DNA of 64,000 nt from MED-G105 sp039025235 (GCA_039025235.1 JBCCOS010000010.1:62001-126000), one strand, 5' to 3'; positions 53,603-63,966 are shown, numbered from the stretch's first letter. Notes: generated from the letters alone by a model not told the origin. Numbers and translations are program-made.

Positions 53603-55006
53603 TTGGCGACAGCAAAATTTCTCGATGGCGATTTGATGCGCCATGTGGTCGTCATGTCTCTGTCGGCAAGTTTGGGACTAGTCTCTGTCTTTCTCGTTGA
53701 CTTCGCTGATCTTTATTTCATTTCACTGTTAGGCGAGGAGGCGCTTGCCGCTGCTGTTGGTTTTGCCGGAACCCTCATTTTCTTTGTGTTTTCAGCAACC
53801 ATTGGATTGGCAATTGCGATGGGCGCTCTCACCGCCCCGAAGATTGGCCGTGGCGAGACAGATGATGCGCGCCTTGTTGCGACGTCTGTCATGGTTTTTG
53901 GATTTGTCGTGACATTTATCCTCGCCTTTATCTTTTGGATTTGGGCGGAACAGCTTCTCAGTATTCTGGGGGCTGAGGGTGTGACACTTGCTTATGCAAC
54001 GCGCTATTTGAGAATTGTCTTACCTTCCATCCCCATTAGCGCAATTGCGATTATGGCATCGGCACTTTTGCGTGCCCATGGTGATGCGCGGCGCGCAATG
54101 ATTGTCACTTTTTGGTCAGGTGGTGTAAATGCGGTGCTCGACCCGTTATTGATTTTTGGGGTTGGTCTTGGATTGGACGGCGCTGCCTACGCATCGGTTG
54201 CAGCGCGCTTTGCCATGGCACTTGCAGCGTTGCGAGCCGTTAATCGCAATTATGATGGTTTTGCAACCTGCCGTTTCGGCGCGTTGCTGAGCCATCTCCC
54301 TCTTATCATTGCGATAGCCGCGCCAGCTGTGCTGACAAATATCGCGACGCCCCTCGGCAGTGGCATCGTGACGCGTGCCGTCGCACCCTTTGGTGACGCA
54401 GCTGTTGCTGGCTTTGCGGTGGTCAGTCGTCTCACGCCCCTCTTTTTCTGTGTTATTTTCGCCCTCTCGGGCGCCGTTGGCCCGATCGTCGGACAAAATT
54501 TTGGTGCACGGAAATTCGACCGCGTTCAAGGAACGCTGACCCGTAGTTTGCAATTCGTTGCTGGGTATACCGTTATCGCGTGGGTCCTGTTGCTCGCCGT
54601 TCATAATTTTGCATCGGAGCAATTCGGGCTCACGGGAGAAGGAAAACGGGTTGTCTTTTGGTTTGCCCTTGTGGCAGCGCCCTTGTTCTTTTTTAACGGG
54701 TTATTGTTTGTCGCCAATGCGGCCTTTAACAATCTTAAACGCCCGATCTGGTCGACATTTTTGAATTGGGGCCGCAATACCATTGGCGTTTTGCCATTTG
54801 TTGTTCTGGGCGCTGACATTGGTGGCGCACCTGGCGTGCTGATTGGCCAAGCGTTGGGCGGCGTTGTTTTTGGCGTTCTCGGGTTTTTTCTGGCCCGTCG
54901 TCTCGTTAGTGGATATGCAGAAGGCCGCTTAGATCCTGAAAAAGGCTGGTCATTCCCGTTGATGCGCAGCCGCCCAGATCCACCATTTTCATCTCCGCGT
55001 GGATAA
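53603..55006 (+). CDS. MATE family multidrug/toxin efflux transporter
   Basis: 467-residue inner-membrane protein with about 12 helices in two similar halves, the MATE layout. It has FVDFADLYFISLLGEEALAA-like N-terminal features, GAVGPIVGQNFGARKFDRV in the second half, and a polar C-terminus. It exports organic cations in exchange for sodium or protons; substrate unknown. It starts at TTG 53603 with GGAG about 7 bases upstream. tRNA-His follows on the other strand. Confidence 0.9.
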   Translation: MATAKFLDGDLMRHVVVMSLSASLGLVSVFLVDFADLYFISLLGEEALAAAVGFAGTLIFFVFSATIGLAIAMGALTAPKIGRGETDDARLVATSVMVFGFVVTFILAFIFWIWAEQLLSILGAEGVTLAYATRYLRIVLPSIPISAIAIMASALLRAHGDARRAMIVTFWSGGVNAVLDPLLIFGVGLGLDGAAYASVAARFAMALAALRAVNRNYDGFATCRFGALLSHLPLIIAIAAPAVLTNIATPLGSGIVTRAVAPFGDAAVAGFAVVSRLTPLFFCVIFALSGAVGPIVGQNFGARKFDRVQGTLTRSLQFVAGYTVIAWVLLLAVHNFASEQFGLTGEGKRVVFWFALVAAPLFFFNGLLFVANAAFNNLKRPIWSTFLNWGRNTIGVLPFVVLGADIGGAPGVLIGQALGGVVFGVLGFFLARRLVSGYAEGRLDPEKGWSFPLMRSRPDPPFSSPRG

Positions 55007-55040
55007 TACTGTTTTTTGAGCATTTCAACGCAATGAAAAA

Positions 55041-55117
55041 TGGTACCGCCTTCTGGGTTCGAACCAGAGACCTCCGGATCCACAATCCGGCGCTCTAACC
55101 AACTGAGCTAAGGCGGC
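55041..55117 (-). tRNA. tRNA-His (anticodon GTG)
   Basis: Full cloverleaf of 77 nt on the minus strand: acceptor GCCGCCT pairing with AGGCGGT, D arm with GCTCAGTTGGTTAGAGC, anticodon stem CCGGA/TCCGG with loop TTGTGGA, T arm with GGTTCGAACC, and encoded CCA. Position 1:72 is G:U and base 73 is A, with no paired G-1. This is the unusual tRNA-His identity known from many Alphaproteobacteria such as Caulobacter. Confidence 0.97.
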
Positions 55118-55343
55118 GTATCTGAATTTCGCTACGTCTTTGTGTTCTCGAAACGTCGATGCGAATCTCAGACGGCGCTTTTAGCAGCCAATTCATCACT
55201 AGCCAAGACTTCGCGACCTTAAGTTTTGGGGCAGTTGCGCTTTCCCCTATAGTGAGGGCGAGAGGATCCATCAACTACCATGGCCTACCCGTAATGCGCT
55301 GTAACAAGATCGAACGTCTGACGCTTCGGAGTTTAGGAAAGCT

Positions 55344-58259
55344 CTATTCTATCGGTTCAGCAAACTCATCAATCTTGACAAGGGGGAGGTTCAATTTAGC
55401 AAGCTCTTCCTCGATTGCTGCAATATCTCCAACAATGATCGTTGCCATATCGTCAAGCTTTAGACTTTCACGTGCCAACGCGTTGATGGTTTCAACATCT
55501 AACTGCATGAGTATTTCATCCTGCTCGGCGCCATAATTCGGGTCCAAGTCATAGGCAAGAACGGTTGAGAGATAACCGGCTTTTGCCAAGGGTGTCTCGT
55601 AGTCAAGCGCTTTTCTCTGGAGCAGCGCATTCTTTGTGAAGGCAAGCTCGTCATTGTTGATGCCTTTTTCAGCGTAAGCTGAAATCTCTTTGAAAAATTC
55701 CTCAACGGACGCGCGTGTTGCATCTCCGCGTACAGCAGCGGACGCAACAAATGATCCTGCATACTCTGTAGCACCAAACCTCGATCTTGCTCCGTAGGCG
55801 TATCCTTTATCTTCGCGCAGGTTGACATTAATACGACTGTTGAAGTTTCCGCCGAGTGGAAAGTTCATGATTGTGCTACGGAAAAACGGCCCGGTCGCAT
55901 CATACGTCAGAGACCGCTTCACAATCCTTATTTCTGACTGCGGAGCGTCATCTTTATTGATGAGATAGATGGTTCCGCCACTGAGTGCCGGGAACTCCCG
56001 AATGATCTGCCGCGGATTGTTTTCGGTTGTCCACTCTGTGAGTTTTCGCAGACGTTTCGTAATATCCTCTTTTGGTAGGTCCGACACGACAACAAATTCA
56101 GACCGCGCGGGTTGCAAACTGTTCTCATAGAACTCTCTTACATCATCAAGGGAAAGGTTCCGCAATGTATCGAGCAGGCCTCGGTTGTCATATGCGAAGG
56201 CATTGTCTTTGCCATATAGGAGTATACGCCTTGCCGATGCAGCAAGCGTGCTTGCGTTCTTTTTGCTTTGCTCAATAGATTCTTTCGTCTGTGCTTTGAC
56301 ACGATCAAAGTCTGCGGCATCAAATTTTGGCTTAAAGAGTTTTTCGGCGGCGATATTGATCGTCTCATCAAGGTTCGCTGTCAGTGATCGGATCGAGAGC
56401 GACGTGTAATCATCGCCCGATTGTATTGACACGCTTGAACCGAGTTTTTGAAGGCGATTGCTGAGTTCCTCACCGCTCGTCTCTTCAGTTGATTCATTCA
56501 GCATTGATGAGGTGAGGGCGGCGATGCCTAACTTGTCCAGTGTCTCATCCCGCTGTCCGACTTCAAAACGAAGCACAATCGTCGTAGTTGGTACCTCATC
56601 ATTGATGGCCCCGATTACAGCAGAGTCATTTGGCAAGGTCGCCCGCCAAATAGCTGGCGTTTGCGTTACTGGCGCTGGGCCTTGCGACGGGATGATGCTG
56701 CGGTCGAATACGTCTTCCGGTGTCCGAAGATCCAAAGACGCCTTCTTATCGTCGGTATCGTCTTCCGCAAAAACGCGTTTTGGCTTGTCCCAATTATCTT
56801 GTGCGGCCGGTGGCAAATTCGAATTTTTCGGCAGGACACTCATAACGACAGCGGGTTTGTCTTTGATATAGGTGCGGTAGGCGCGCATGACGTCTTCTTT
56901 GGTGACGCTTTGATAGCGCTCGACATCGACGGCGATCATACCGGGATTGTCAAAGAAGGTTTCATAATAGGCGAGTTGGGAGACTTTTCCTGAAACGCTC
57001 TCTAGGCCGAATATTTTTGATGACACAATGCCGGCTTTCACCCGCGCGAGATCATCATCTTCAACGCCCCTGGTTTCGAACTCGGCAAGCGTATCAATTA
57101 TAATCTGGTTGAGATCCGTAAGGCTTGCTCCCTTTGAGGGGTTCGGGAGGGCATAGATTGTAAATGAACACGACAGCTCCTGACATCCATGTCCGGCACT
57201 TGCTTCAACCGCCAGGCCTTCTTTTACCAGGTTTTTATAGAGGAGCGAGGTTTTCCCTGACCCCATTATCGACATCAAAACGTCAAGGGGGGCTTCGTCG
57301 GGATGCATAACATGGACCGTTGGAATAGCGCGATATATCAATGGCAGGGCAACATTGTCCTCCATCGAAATAAACCGATCGGCATCTAGCCCAATGTTTG
57401 GTCGCCTTGGCTTTTCAACTTCTGGTCCTCGTGGAATTGGACCAAAATATTTGGTAATCCACTGAAGAGTTTGTGTGCGGTCGAAATCGCCGCCGATGGT
57501 TAGTACGGCATTATTCGGACCATACCAGCGCAAAAAGAATGCTTTTAGATCCTGGACATTCACGCGGTCCAGGTCCTCGACATACCCAATGGTTTGCCAT
57601 GAATAGGGATGTCCTTCAGGGTAAAGCGCTTCGCCGACTCTTTCTGACAATAACCCATAGGGCTGGTTATCAACTCTCTGGGCGCGCTCATTTTTGACGG
57701 TTGCCCGTTGGACCTCGAACTTTTCCTGGGTAACCGCCGGTAGGAGAAAACCCATTCGATCCGCCTCAAGCCATAAGATGCGCTCTAATTGGTTATTAGG
57801 GGCCGTTTGAAAATAATTGGTACGGTCTGCATTTGTTGTACCGTTTAAAGTGCCGCCGCCTTCCGTAATCAATTTAAAATGCTGTTCGTCCTCGACGTTT
57901 TGTGAGCCCTGAAACATCATATGTTCAAAGAAATGGGCAAACCCCGATCGTCCGCGTTCTTCGCGTGATGAACCGACATGATAGGTAACGTCGACATGGA
58001 TTAGTGGATCGGAGTGGTCCTCATGCAGAACAACCGTGAGTCCATTATCAAGGCGAAATTTCTCGTAAGGAATACCAATTGCGCCGACATCGGTATTCAT
58101 CGCGGTTGATGGCCCGTGTTCTAAAAGGCTAACCCCGGAGGGAAGGGGGAGTTGGCCGCCAGCCGCTTCTGTCTCTTTCGGTAGTGGGGCGTCTTTGACC
58201 TCGCCGCCACAGGCAAAAAGAACGATAGATAGTAAAAGCAGAATAAAAGCGCGGATCAT
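55344..58259 (-). CDS. M16 family zinc peptidase, two-domain lipoprotein
   Basis: 971-residue protein made of two tandem M16 (insulinase/pitrilysin) halves. The first half has the inverted zinc motif HFFEH (His109, Glu112, His113) in RSGFAHFFEHMMFQGS. The second half lacks it and is the usual inactive partner. A lipobox (LFAC, Cys17) places it in the envelope. ATG 58259 is preferred to 58307 because the signal peptide starts there. It probably degrades peptides in the periplasm. Fused M16 pairs of this size are common in Proteobacteria. Confidence 0.92.
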   Translation of the reverse strand: MIRAFILLLLSIVLFACGGEVKDAPLPKETEAAGGQLPLPSGVSLLEHGPSTAMNTDVGAIGIPYEKFRLDNGLTVVLHEDHSDPLIHVDVTYHVGSSREERGRSGFAHFFEHMMFQGSQNVEDEQHFKLITEGGGTLNGTTNADRTNYFQTAPNNQLERILWLEADRMGFLLPAVTQEKFEVQRATVKNERAQRVDNQPYGLLSERVGEALYPEGHPYSWQTIGYVEDLDRVNVQDLKAFFLRWYGPNNAVLTIGGDFDRTQTLQWITKYFGPIPRGPEVEKPRRPNIGLDADRFISMEDNVALPLIYRAIPTVHVMHPDEAPLDVLMSIMGSGKTSLLYKNLVKEGLAVEASAGHGCQELSCSFTIYALPNPSKGASLTDLNQIIIDTLAEFETRGVEDDDLARVKAGIVSSKIFGLESVSGKVSQLAYYETFFDNPGMIAVDVERYQSVTKEDVMRAYRTYIKDKPAVVMSVLPKNSNLPPAAQDNWDKPKRVFAEDDTDDKKASLDLRTPEDVFDRSIIPSQGPAPVTQTPAIWRATLPNDSAVIGAINDEVPTTTIVLRFEVGQRDETLDKLGIAALTSSMLNESTEETSGEELSNRLQKLGSSVSIQSGDDYTSLSIRSLTANLDETINIAAEKLFKPKFDAADFDRVKAQTKESIEQSKKNASTLAASARRILLYGKDNAFAYDNRGLLDTLRNLSLDDVREFYENSLQPARSEFVVVSDLPKEDITKRLRKLTEWTTENNPRQIIREFPALSGGTIYLINKDDAPQSEIRIVKRSLTYDATGPFFRSTIMNFPLGGNFNSRINVNLREDKGYAYGARSRFGATEYAGSFVASAAVRGDATRASVEEFFKEISAYAEKGINNDELAFTKNALLQRKALDYETPLAKAGYLSTVLAYDLDPNYGAEQDEILMQLDVETINALARESLKLDDMATIIVGDIAAIEEELAKLNLPLVKIDEFAEPIE

Positions 58260-58522
58260 GGATAAGCTCTTTATTAAATGGGCATTGTTGTCGATTGTAT
58301 GCGCCATGGAGGATTAGCGGGTCTGCCAGCGATAGATGTTGATTTATTACCAGATACTCTTAGCTTTTCACTCACCGGGTTGAACACTAATTTGCGTCAT
58401 GACATTGCACGTCCTATGGGGCCGTTCCAAATATTTGTTAAGGATTTCAGGTAATTTTTTAAAACGCCATCGATGAGTTGTCGCTGATGTGCGTATTGTT
58501 GGTGTTCTTAAAGGGTAACACA

Positions 58523-59746
58523 GTGCCACCTACTACAGATTTCTATCGTATTCAGAGGCTACCGCCTTATGTTTTTGAAGAGGTAAATGCTCTCAAAAAG
58601 CGCCTTAGAGGTGAAGGGCGCGATATTATTGATTTTGGCATGGGCAACCCTGACATGCCAACGCCGCAGCATATTGTGGAAAAATTGACGGAGACGGCGT
58701 CCAAGCCACGTACCCACGGCTATTCTGTATCAAGAGGGATTGTTGGTCTCAGACGATCGATTTCACGTTACTACATGCGGCGCTTTGGCGTTAAGTTAGA
58801 TCCTGATACCGAGATCGTTGCAACGCTTGGGTCAAAAGAAGGCTTTGCAAACCTTGCCCAGGCCATAACAGCACCTGGTGATGTGATACTTGCCCCCAAT
58901 CCCGCATATCCAATTCATGCCTATGGGTTTGTTATCGCTGGCGGTGTTATTCGGGCTGTCGATGCGCAAACACCTGAAACCTACCTCGCTGGACTAGCGG
59001 ATGCTGTCAGGCACACCCGGCCCAAGCCTTTGGCGATGGTCATCAATTATCCCTCAAACCCAACCGCACAGACCGTTGGGCACGAGTTTTATAAAGAAGC
59101 GGTTGCGATCGCGAAGAAATATGACATTTGGATCTTATCCGACCTTGCCTACGCGGAAATTTACTTTGGCGATGAGCGCCCCCCCTCGATATTCGAAGTT
59201 GAAGGCGCGCGCGACGTCGCGGTGGAAGTTGCATCCCTTTCCAAAACCTATGCGATGGCGGGTTGGCGTGTCGGAATGGCGGTTGGGAATGAACGGCTCA
59301 TAGCGGCATTAGCGCGCGTTAAATCATACCTTGATTATGGCGGCTTCACGCCAATTCAGGTTGCCGCTGCGGCTGCGCTTGATGGTCCTCAGGATTGCGT
59401 CGACGCTATTCGCGCAACATACAAATCGCGAAGAGACGTCTTGGTCGAAAGCTTCGGACGGGCAGGATGGGAGATTTCAAGCCCTTCGGCGTCGATGTTC
59501 GCCTGGGCGCCGATACCGAGCAGATTTTCTGATATGGGATCGGTTGCTTTTGCAAAAAAGCTCATGGAAGAGGCTGACGCTGCCGTGGCCCCCGGGTATG
59601 GGTTTGGTGAAACCGGCGAAGGCTACGTAAGAATTGCTCTTGTTGAAAATGAGCAGCGTATCCGGCAAGCCGCCCGCGGTATTAGAAAAATGCTAGGGAG
59701 TGCCGGCATGCAGCCGTCGGAACCTATCGAAAGTGGTGCGGCCTAA
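58523..59746 (+). CDS. Class I/II aminotransferase, AlaC-like
   Basis: PLP-dependent aminotransferase of 407 residues. It begins with TTDFYRIQRLPPYVFEEVN, the N-terminus typical of AlaC-like alanine/LL-DAP-type aminotransferases. The PLP lysine is in ASLSKTYAMAGWRVG, and NYPSNPTAQ and DFGMGNPDMPTP are conserved. Substrate likely alanine, glutamate or a related pair; not certain. GTG 58523 with AAAGGG upstream is preferred to the longer frame from 58478. It is often encoded next to homoserine dehydrogenase, which is absent here. Confidence 0.9.
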   Translation: MPPTTDFYRIQRLPPYVFEEVNALKKRLRGEGRDIIDFGMGNPDMPTPQHIVEKLTETASKPRTHGYSVSRGIVGLRRSISRYYMRRFGVKLDPDTEIVATLGSKEGFANLAQAITAPGDVILAPNPAYPIHAYGFVIAGGVIRAVDAQTPETYLAGLADAVRHTRPKPLAMVINYPSNPTAQTVGHEFYKEAVAIAKKYDIWILSDLAYAEIYFGDERPPSIFEVEGARDVAVEVASLSKTYAMAGWRVGMAVGNERLIAALARVKSYLDYGGFTPIQVAAAAALDGPQDCVDAIRATYKSRRDVLVESFGRAGWEISSPSASMFAWAPIPSRFSDMGSVAFAKKLMEEADAAVAPGYGFGETGEGYVRIALVENEQRIRQAARGIRKMLGSAGMQPSEPIESGAA

Positions 59747-59994
59747 CGGGGGTCTGCGAATCTGTTGTGCATGAAAGTCATATAATAAACGAGTGTTTAG
59801 AGCCATGTTTTGATTTTAGCGAAACGAGAAAGGCTCTTAGCATCAAGCATGAAATAGGCGTCATGCACCACGATTTTCGTCTTTGTTGTTATGCGTTGCA
59901 TGCATAACCGTTGGCCACTTATGCATGAAATGCCCTAGCCACCTTGGAATAAAATGTTTTAGAAGGCGCTGGCAAATAATAAGGGGATCTGTCA

Positions 59995-60720
59995 ATGCCG
60001 ACACTCGCACTTCTTCGCCATGGACAAAGCGAATGGAACAAGCAAAACCGTTTTACGGGCTGGGTTGACGTTGATCTTACCGATGCCGGTGTCGATGAAG
60101 CCAGGGAGGCCGGGCGATTGCTAAAAGCAGAAAACATTGAGTTTACCAGCGCTTTTACATCGTTCCAATCAAGGGCGATACGTACTCTGAATTTATCGCT
60201 TGAGGAGCTTGGTCTTCTCTGGTTGCCAGTTACAAAAGACTGGCGGTTGAATGAGCGCCATTACGGCGCGCTCACGGGTCTCAATAAGGCCGAGACCGCT
60301 GAAAAGCATGGTGCTGATCAAGTTAAGATCTGGCGTCGCTCATTTGATATCCCGCCGCCGCCAATGACTGCAGAAAACGAGCATAACCCAGCGTCTGACC
60401 GTCGGTATGCGTCGCTCGCTGCCCATGACATTCCAGTTGCTGAATCGTTAAAAATGACCCTCGACCGAGTGGCACCCTATTGGGAAGCGGCGATTGCGCC
60501 TAAGATAAGAGAAGGGGAGTCCCTGATTATTGCGGCACACGGCAATTCATTGCGAGCCCTTGTGAAGCTTCTGATGAATGTTAGTGATAATGATATTGTT
60601 TCGGTGGAAATACCGACTGGAAATCCGCTTGTGTATACATTTGACTCTGACAGCCTAAAGCCATCTTCGGCTCGCTATCTGGACCAGGAGCGTGCAACTA
60701 ACCTTCCTGCGCTATCGTAG
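59995..60720 (+). CDS. gpmA: 2,3-bisphosphoglycerate-dependent phosphoglycerate mutase
   Basis: Interconverts 3- and 2-phosphoglycerate in glycolysis. 241 residues; the catalytic motif LLRHGQSEWN (Arg8, His9) is at the N-terminus, DWRLNERHYGALTGLNKAET is the substrate loop, and AAHGNSLRALVK carries the second catalytic His. It stands alone between two gaps; an R3 repeat lies between it and the convergent regulator gene. Confidence 0.97.
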   Translation: MPTLALLRHGQSEWNKQNRFTGWVDVDLTDAGVDEAREAGRLLKAENIEFTSAFTSFQSRAIRTLNLSLEELGLLWLPVTKDWRLNERHYGALTGLNKAETAEKHGADQVKIWRRSFDIPPPPMTAENEHNPASDRRYASLAAHDIPVAESLKMTLDRVAPYWEAAIAPKIREGESLIIAAHGNSLRALVKLLMNVSDNDIVSVEIPTGNPLVYTFDSDSLKPSSARYLDQERATNLPALS

Positions 60721-60770
60721 ATTCAAACGGGGCAATAAATTAAGGGCGTTTGCAGTTGTAGATTGTGCGG

Positions 60771-60857
60771 TACGGCGCCCGTTCGGTTATTAGCGTAAAC
60801 CCGCAAAAACAAGAACTCAGAGCGGCGCTTCGATTCCATTTGATGTGCGCCGCTGTA
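60771..60857 (-). repeat. R3 repeat, copy c
   Basis: Reverse-oriented copy with the palindromic head (TACAGCGGCG and CGCCGCTCT arms on the minus strand) and the CTTGTTTTTGCGGGTTTACG tail, between convergent gpmA and the HxlR gene. Confidence 0.55.
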
Positions 60858-60884
60858 GGCCCTCATTCGCTCTAATATTAGGAT

Positions 60885-61604
60885 TTAAGCCGTTCTTAGG
60901 CGGTTTTCGTCGTTTTTAATTAACTTTGCTTCGGCTTCGGCATAGGCGGCCTCCGGAACGATTCCTTGAAGAAAATGGTCGATTACGTCTTGATCACCCG
61001 TCAATACAGATGTCTTTTTGACTTTGTCGATGGAGATTTCACTTCGCATTGCACGCATCATCGAGGCAACATCCGTTAAGATTGTTGCAACCGCTGGCGT
61101 ATCGTCACCACGCTTCACGGTTGTCTCACCATTCATAAGGTAGAAAGTATAAGGATGGTCATCGATTTTCAAATGGACAACATAATTTGAGTAAGAGACT
61201 GAGTGCTTATTGAGAAAAATTTCAACGGCGAGGGCGACCGAGTCGGGTATGAGATCATTAGACAATATGCAATCTTTGGCTTCAGAAGGTTCTGGCCTTT
61301 CCAAGAAATACTTAACAGACCACATTATCAGCTCACGAAATGTTGGCCGAAGCATATCACCGCGATCACTTAGCCGGTATTTTCCGCGTCCGTCACTTGT
61401 GTTCGACAGGATGAGGCCCGCTTCTTCAAGTTCTTTTAATCGTTTACTTAAAAGATTGGTTCCAATCCCAGGTAAGGCGGCATGAAGGTCGCCAAACCTC
61501 AGTGGTCCAAGAAATAACTCTCTCATAATGAGCAAAGTCCAACGTTCCCCTAACAGGTCGAGTGCGTAGGCTAAAACACACTCTTGGTTATAGGTTCTAG
61601 CCAT
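60885..61604 (-). CDS. HxlR family transcriptional regulator with C-terminal extension
   Basis: 239 residues. The N-terminal 100 are an HxlR winged-helix domain: CVLAYALDLLGERWTLLIMR, GPLRFGDLHAALPGIGTNLL and SKRLKELEEAGLI. The C-terminal half (about 120-230) resembles an SCP2-like domain, seen in some members of this family and possibly binding a lipid or other ligand. It may control nearby or distant genes; nothing diagnostic shows which. Confidence 0.87.
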   Translation of the reverse strand: MARTYNQECVLAYALDLLGERWTLLIMRELFLGPLRFGDLHAALPGIGTNLLSKRLKELEEAGLILSNTSDGRGKYRLSDRGDMLRPTFRELIMWSVKYFLERPEPSEAKDCILSNDLIPDSVALAVEIFLNKHSVSYSNYVVHLKIDDHPYTFYLMNGETTVKRGDDTPAVATILTDVASMMRAMRSEISIDKVKKTSVLTGDQDVIDHFLQGIVPEAAYAEAEAKLIKNDENRLRTA

Positions 61605-62350
61605 CCAACTACCTCACCCCTTTCGTCACACTCTTTGACTGCTTCACCCCCAAAGCCGCTTCATTTCAAACGGAATCGTTCAAGGGCTGCAAGTCTTTGA
61701 TCTTTAGTATCTCTTAACGCTTCGGCCGATCGCGGTTTGAATAACCACGTGAGCTGGAGATCTTTTAAGACATTGTATTTATTTCGTTATTTAATTCCAT
61801 GGGAAGAATCGTCCCAAACAAGAAGGAAAAAAATGTTTAACTTCATCAGCTTACCAAAGCCACGATAACAAAAAAACCTATGTTAGTTTAAAAAGATATA
61901 GTAATCTGATATTCTTGTTCATTTATTTTTCTATTCATCAATTGGAGGCTTTTGTCTGGACGTTTCTTGTTTCGTCAGACCAATCAAGTTTTAGACGTAT
62001 ACGTACGTAGAGTGCAATTTTCATCTAAAAGCGTATGTTGGTGGCAATTTAAATGACCCTGATCCTTGCAAATAGTGCAACCAACGACATCAACCCCTTT
62101 TGACTACCGTGAATGATCCAAGAAACCCTGAAAAAAGCGGCGGATTAAATGATTTGGTGGCGAGATTGCAGGCGCCAAATGCTATAAGTTGTAAAAAAAC
62201 TGTCTGCACATCAGTTATTGCTCTACCGATTGAGCGGTATAACACGGCAGTCAACCACATTAGCGCATTGCGAGGCGGTCCGTCGATCGTTAGAAGGCTA
62301 ACTTGATGATCGCAATACCTTGTTGCGCTCCCGTGTGAGGAAGAGAAAAA
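61605..62350 (+). other. 746-base gap upstream of DAHP synthase
   Basis: AT-rich around 61770-62000. It contains a degenerate R3-like stretch near 61650-61760 and a 16-base tRNA D-arm-like sequence at 62220-62235 that does not fold into a full tRNA. A 68-codon frame at 62100-62306 has no recognisable motif. No gene is called. Confidence 0.4.
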
Positions 62351-63763
62351 ATGAGCGAGTTCGTGTCCCCTAGCGCTCAATCAGTCAAAGATGCGCCGAA
62401 ATTGGCATGGTCGCCCGACACTTGGCGCCATTGTCCGGCAAAGCATATTCCGTCGGATTACCCAGATGCCGAAGCGCTCCAATGCGTAGAGCTGGAATTA
62501 GCGACGTATCCGCCGTTGGTTTTTGCCGGTGAAGTCCGGACGCTGAAGGAAAAGTTAGCGCAGGTTGCTCGTGGCGACGCCTTTTTGCTTCAAGGGGGCG
62601 ATTGCGCTGAAAGCTTTAAAGAGTTCCACCCCGACAATATTCGGGATACTTTTCGAGTTCTGCTGCAAATGGCTGTGGCGTTGACCTATGGCGCGTCGAA
62701 ACCTGTTGTAAAAGTGGGGCGTATTGCCGGCCAGTTTGCAAAGCCGCGATCCTCTCCGGTTGAGACGCAAAATGGGGTAACGCTGCCAAGCTACCGCGGT
62801 GATAATATTAATGGCATGGAATTTACAGCCGAAGCGCGCATGCCAGATCCACAGCGTCTACTGAAAGCCTATGGCCAAGCCGCAGCTACCCTTAATCTCA
62901 TCAGGGCTTTTGCTAAAGGGGGGTATGCAAATCTTCAGAATGTTCACGACTGGAACTTGGCGTTCGTTTCCGGAGATGAGCAAAGCGACCGTTACCGCGA
63001 TGTTGCTGACAAGATATCTGAAGCAATGAAATTCATGGCCGCCTGTGGCGTCACGGGCGATCAAGTGAGGGCATTGCGTGAAACAGAGTTTTTCACGAGT
63101 CACGAAGCCCTTCTTCTTGGTTTTGAGCAAGCTATGACACGTGTCGATTCTGTCAGGGGTGGGTGGTATGACACGTCGGCGCATATGATTTGGATCGGTG
63201 ACCGAACGCGTCAGCTCGATGGTGCGCATGTCGAATTTTGTCGCGGCGTTGAAAACCCTATCGGCATCAAATGTGGGCCAAGTTTGGGAGCAGACGAATT
63301 ATTGCGCCTTCTTGATGTTCTGAATCCAGATAACGTCGCAGGACGTATCGTTCTTATCTCTCGCTTTGGTGAAGCTAAGGTCGCCGAGGGGCTTCCCCCG
63401 TTGGTGCGCAAAATATTACAGGAGGGCCGGGAAGTTGTTTGGTCGAGTGATCCAATGCATGGCAACACGATCAAAACCGACGTTGGCCTTAAAACTCGGC
63501 AATTCGATTCGATACTTTCTGAAATCAACGATTTTTTTGCGGTTTGTTTGGCGGAAGGTGCCTATCCGGGTGGGGTTCATTTCGAAATGACCGGTCAAAA
63601 CGTCACCGAGTGTTTGGGCGGGAGCGATGAAGTCCGTGTTGCCGACCTTTCATCTCGATACCATACCCATTGCGACCCAAGATTGAATGCAAGCCAGGTT
63701 TTGGAACTTGCCTTCATCTTATCGGAGCGTTTAGCTGAGATCAGATCTGCCTCTTCTAATTGA
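62351..63763 (+). CDS. 3-deoxy-7-phosphoheptulonate synthase, class II
   Basis: First enzyme of aromatic amino acid synthesis, condensing PEP and erythrose 4-phosphate. 470 residues of the plant-like class II type. It has TWRHCPAKHIPSDYPD at the N-terminus, LLQGGDCAESF, RIAGQFAKPRSSP, YRGDNINGM, CGPSLGADELLRLLDVLNP, SDPMHGNT and GGVHFEMTGQNVTECLGG, all diagnostic. GAGGAAGAG precedes the ATG. Regulation cannot be read; no clear leader peptide was found upstream. Confidence 0.97.
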   Translation: MSEFVSPSAQSVKDAPKLAWSPDTWRHCPAKHIPSDYPDAEALQCVELELATYPPLVFAGEVRTLKEKLAQVARGDAFLLQGGDCAESFKEFHPDNIRDTFRVLLQMAVALTYGASKPVVKVGRIAGQFAKPRSSPVETQNGVTLPSYRGDNINGMEFTAEARMPDPQRLLKAYGQAAATLNLIRAFAKGGYANLQNVHDWNLAFVSGDEQSDRYRDVADKISEAMKFMAACGVTGDQVRALRETEFFTSHEALLLGFEQAMTRVDSVRGGWYDTSAHMIWIGDRTRQLDGAHVEFCRGVENPIGIKCGPSLGADELLRLLDVLNPDNVAGRIVLISRFGEAKVAEGLPPLVRKILQEGREVVWSSDPMHGNTIKTDVGLKTRQFDSILSEINDFFAVCLAEGAYPGGVHFEMTGQNVTECLGGSDEVRVADLSSRYHTHCDPRLNASQVLELAFILSERLAEIRSASSN

Positions 63764-63863
63764 GGTTTGGACCATGTCTCATGTTATTTGGCGAACTTAT
63801 AGGTAACGCGACTCGCAAACGGATAAATTTACGTTGTTGATTGGTGTGGCGCGTGCTTCATAC

Positions 63864-63966
63864 TAAAGCGGCGCCGTCTTAATTGGAATCAGAACGGCGC
63901 TTTAACATGTTGATTATTCGCATCTCCTTAACGCCAACCGCACACACATGGCTTGGAAATGCTTTA
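63864..63966 (-). repeat. R1 hairpin repeat, copy d
   Basis: Reverse-oriented R1 with ends TAAAGC and GCTTTA, 100 bases after the DAHP synthase gene. It is very similar to copy b. The last 34 bases of the window after it show nothing. Confidence 0.9.

Noticed and set aside
59888..59908. Inverted repeat GTTATGC/GCATAAC upstream of gpmA
   Set aside because: Only 7-bp arms with a 7-base spacer and no known regulator context; could be chance.
62220..62235. tRNA D-arm-like sequence (minus strand GCTCAATCGGTAGAGC)
   Set aside because: No matching acceptor stem, no 5-bp anticodon stem and no GGTTCRA T arm follow; at most a decayed tRNA or chance.
62100..62306. 68-codon frame before DAHP synthase
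   Set aside because: No ribosome-binding site, no known motif, and it lies in AT-rich intergenic sequence; a leader peptide rich in aromatic residues was looked for and not found.
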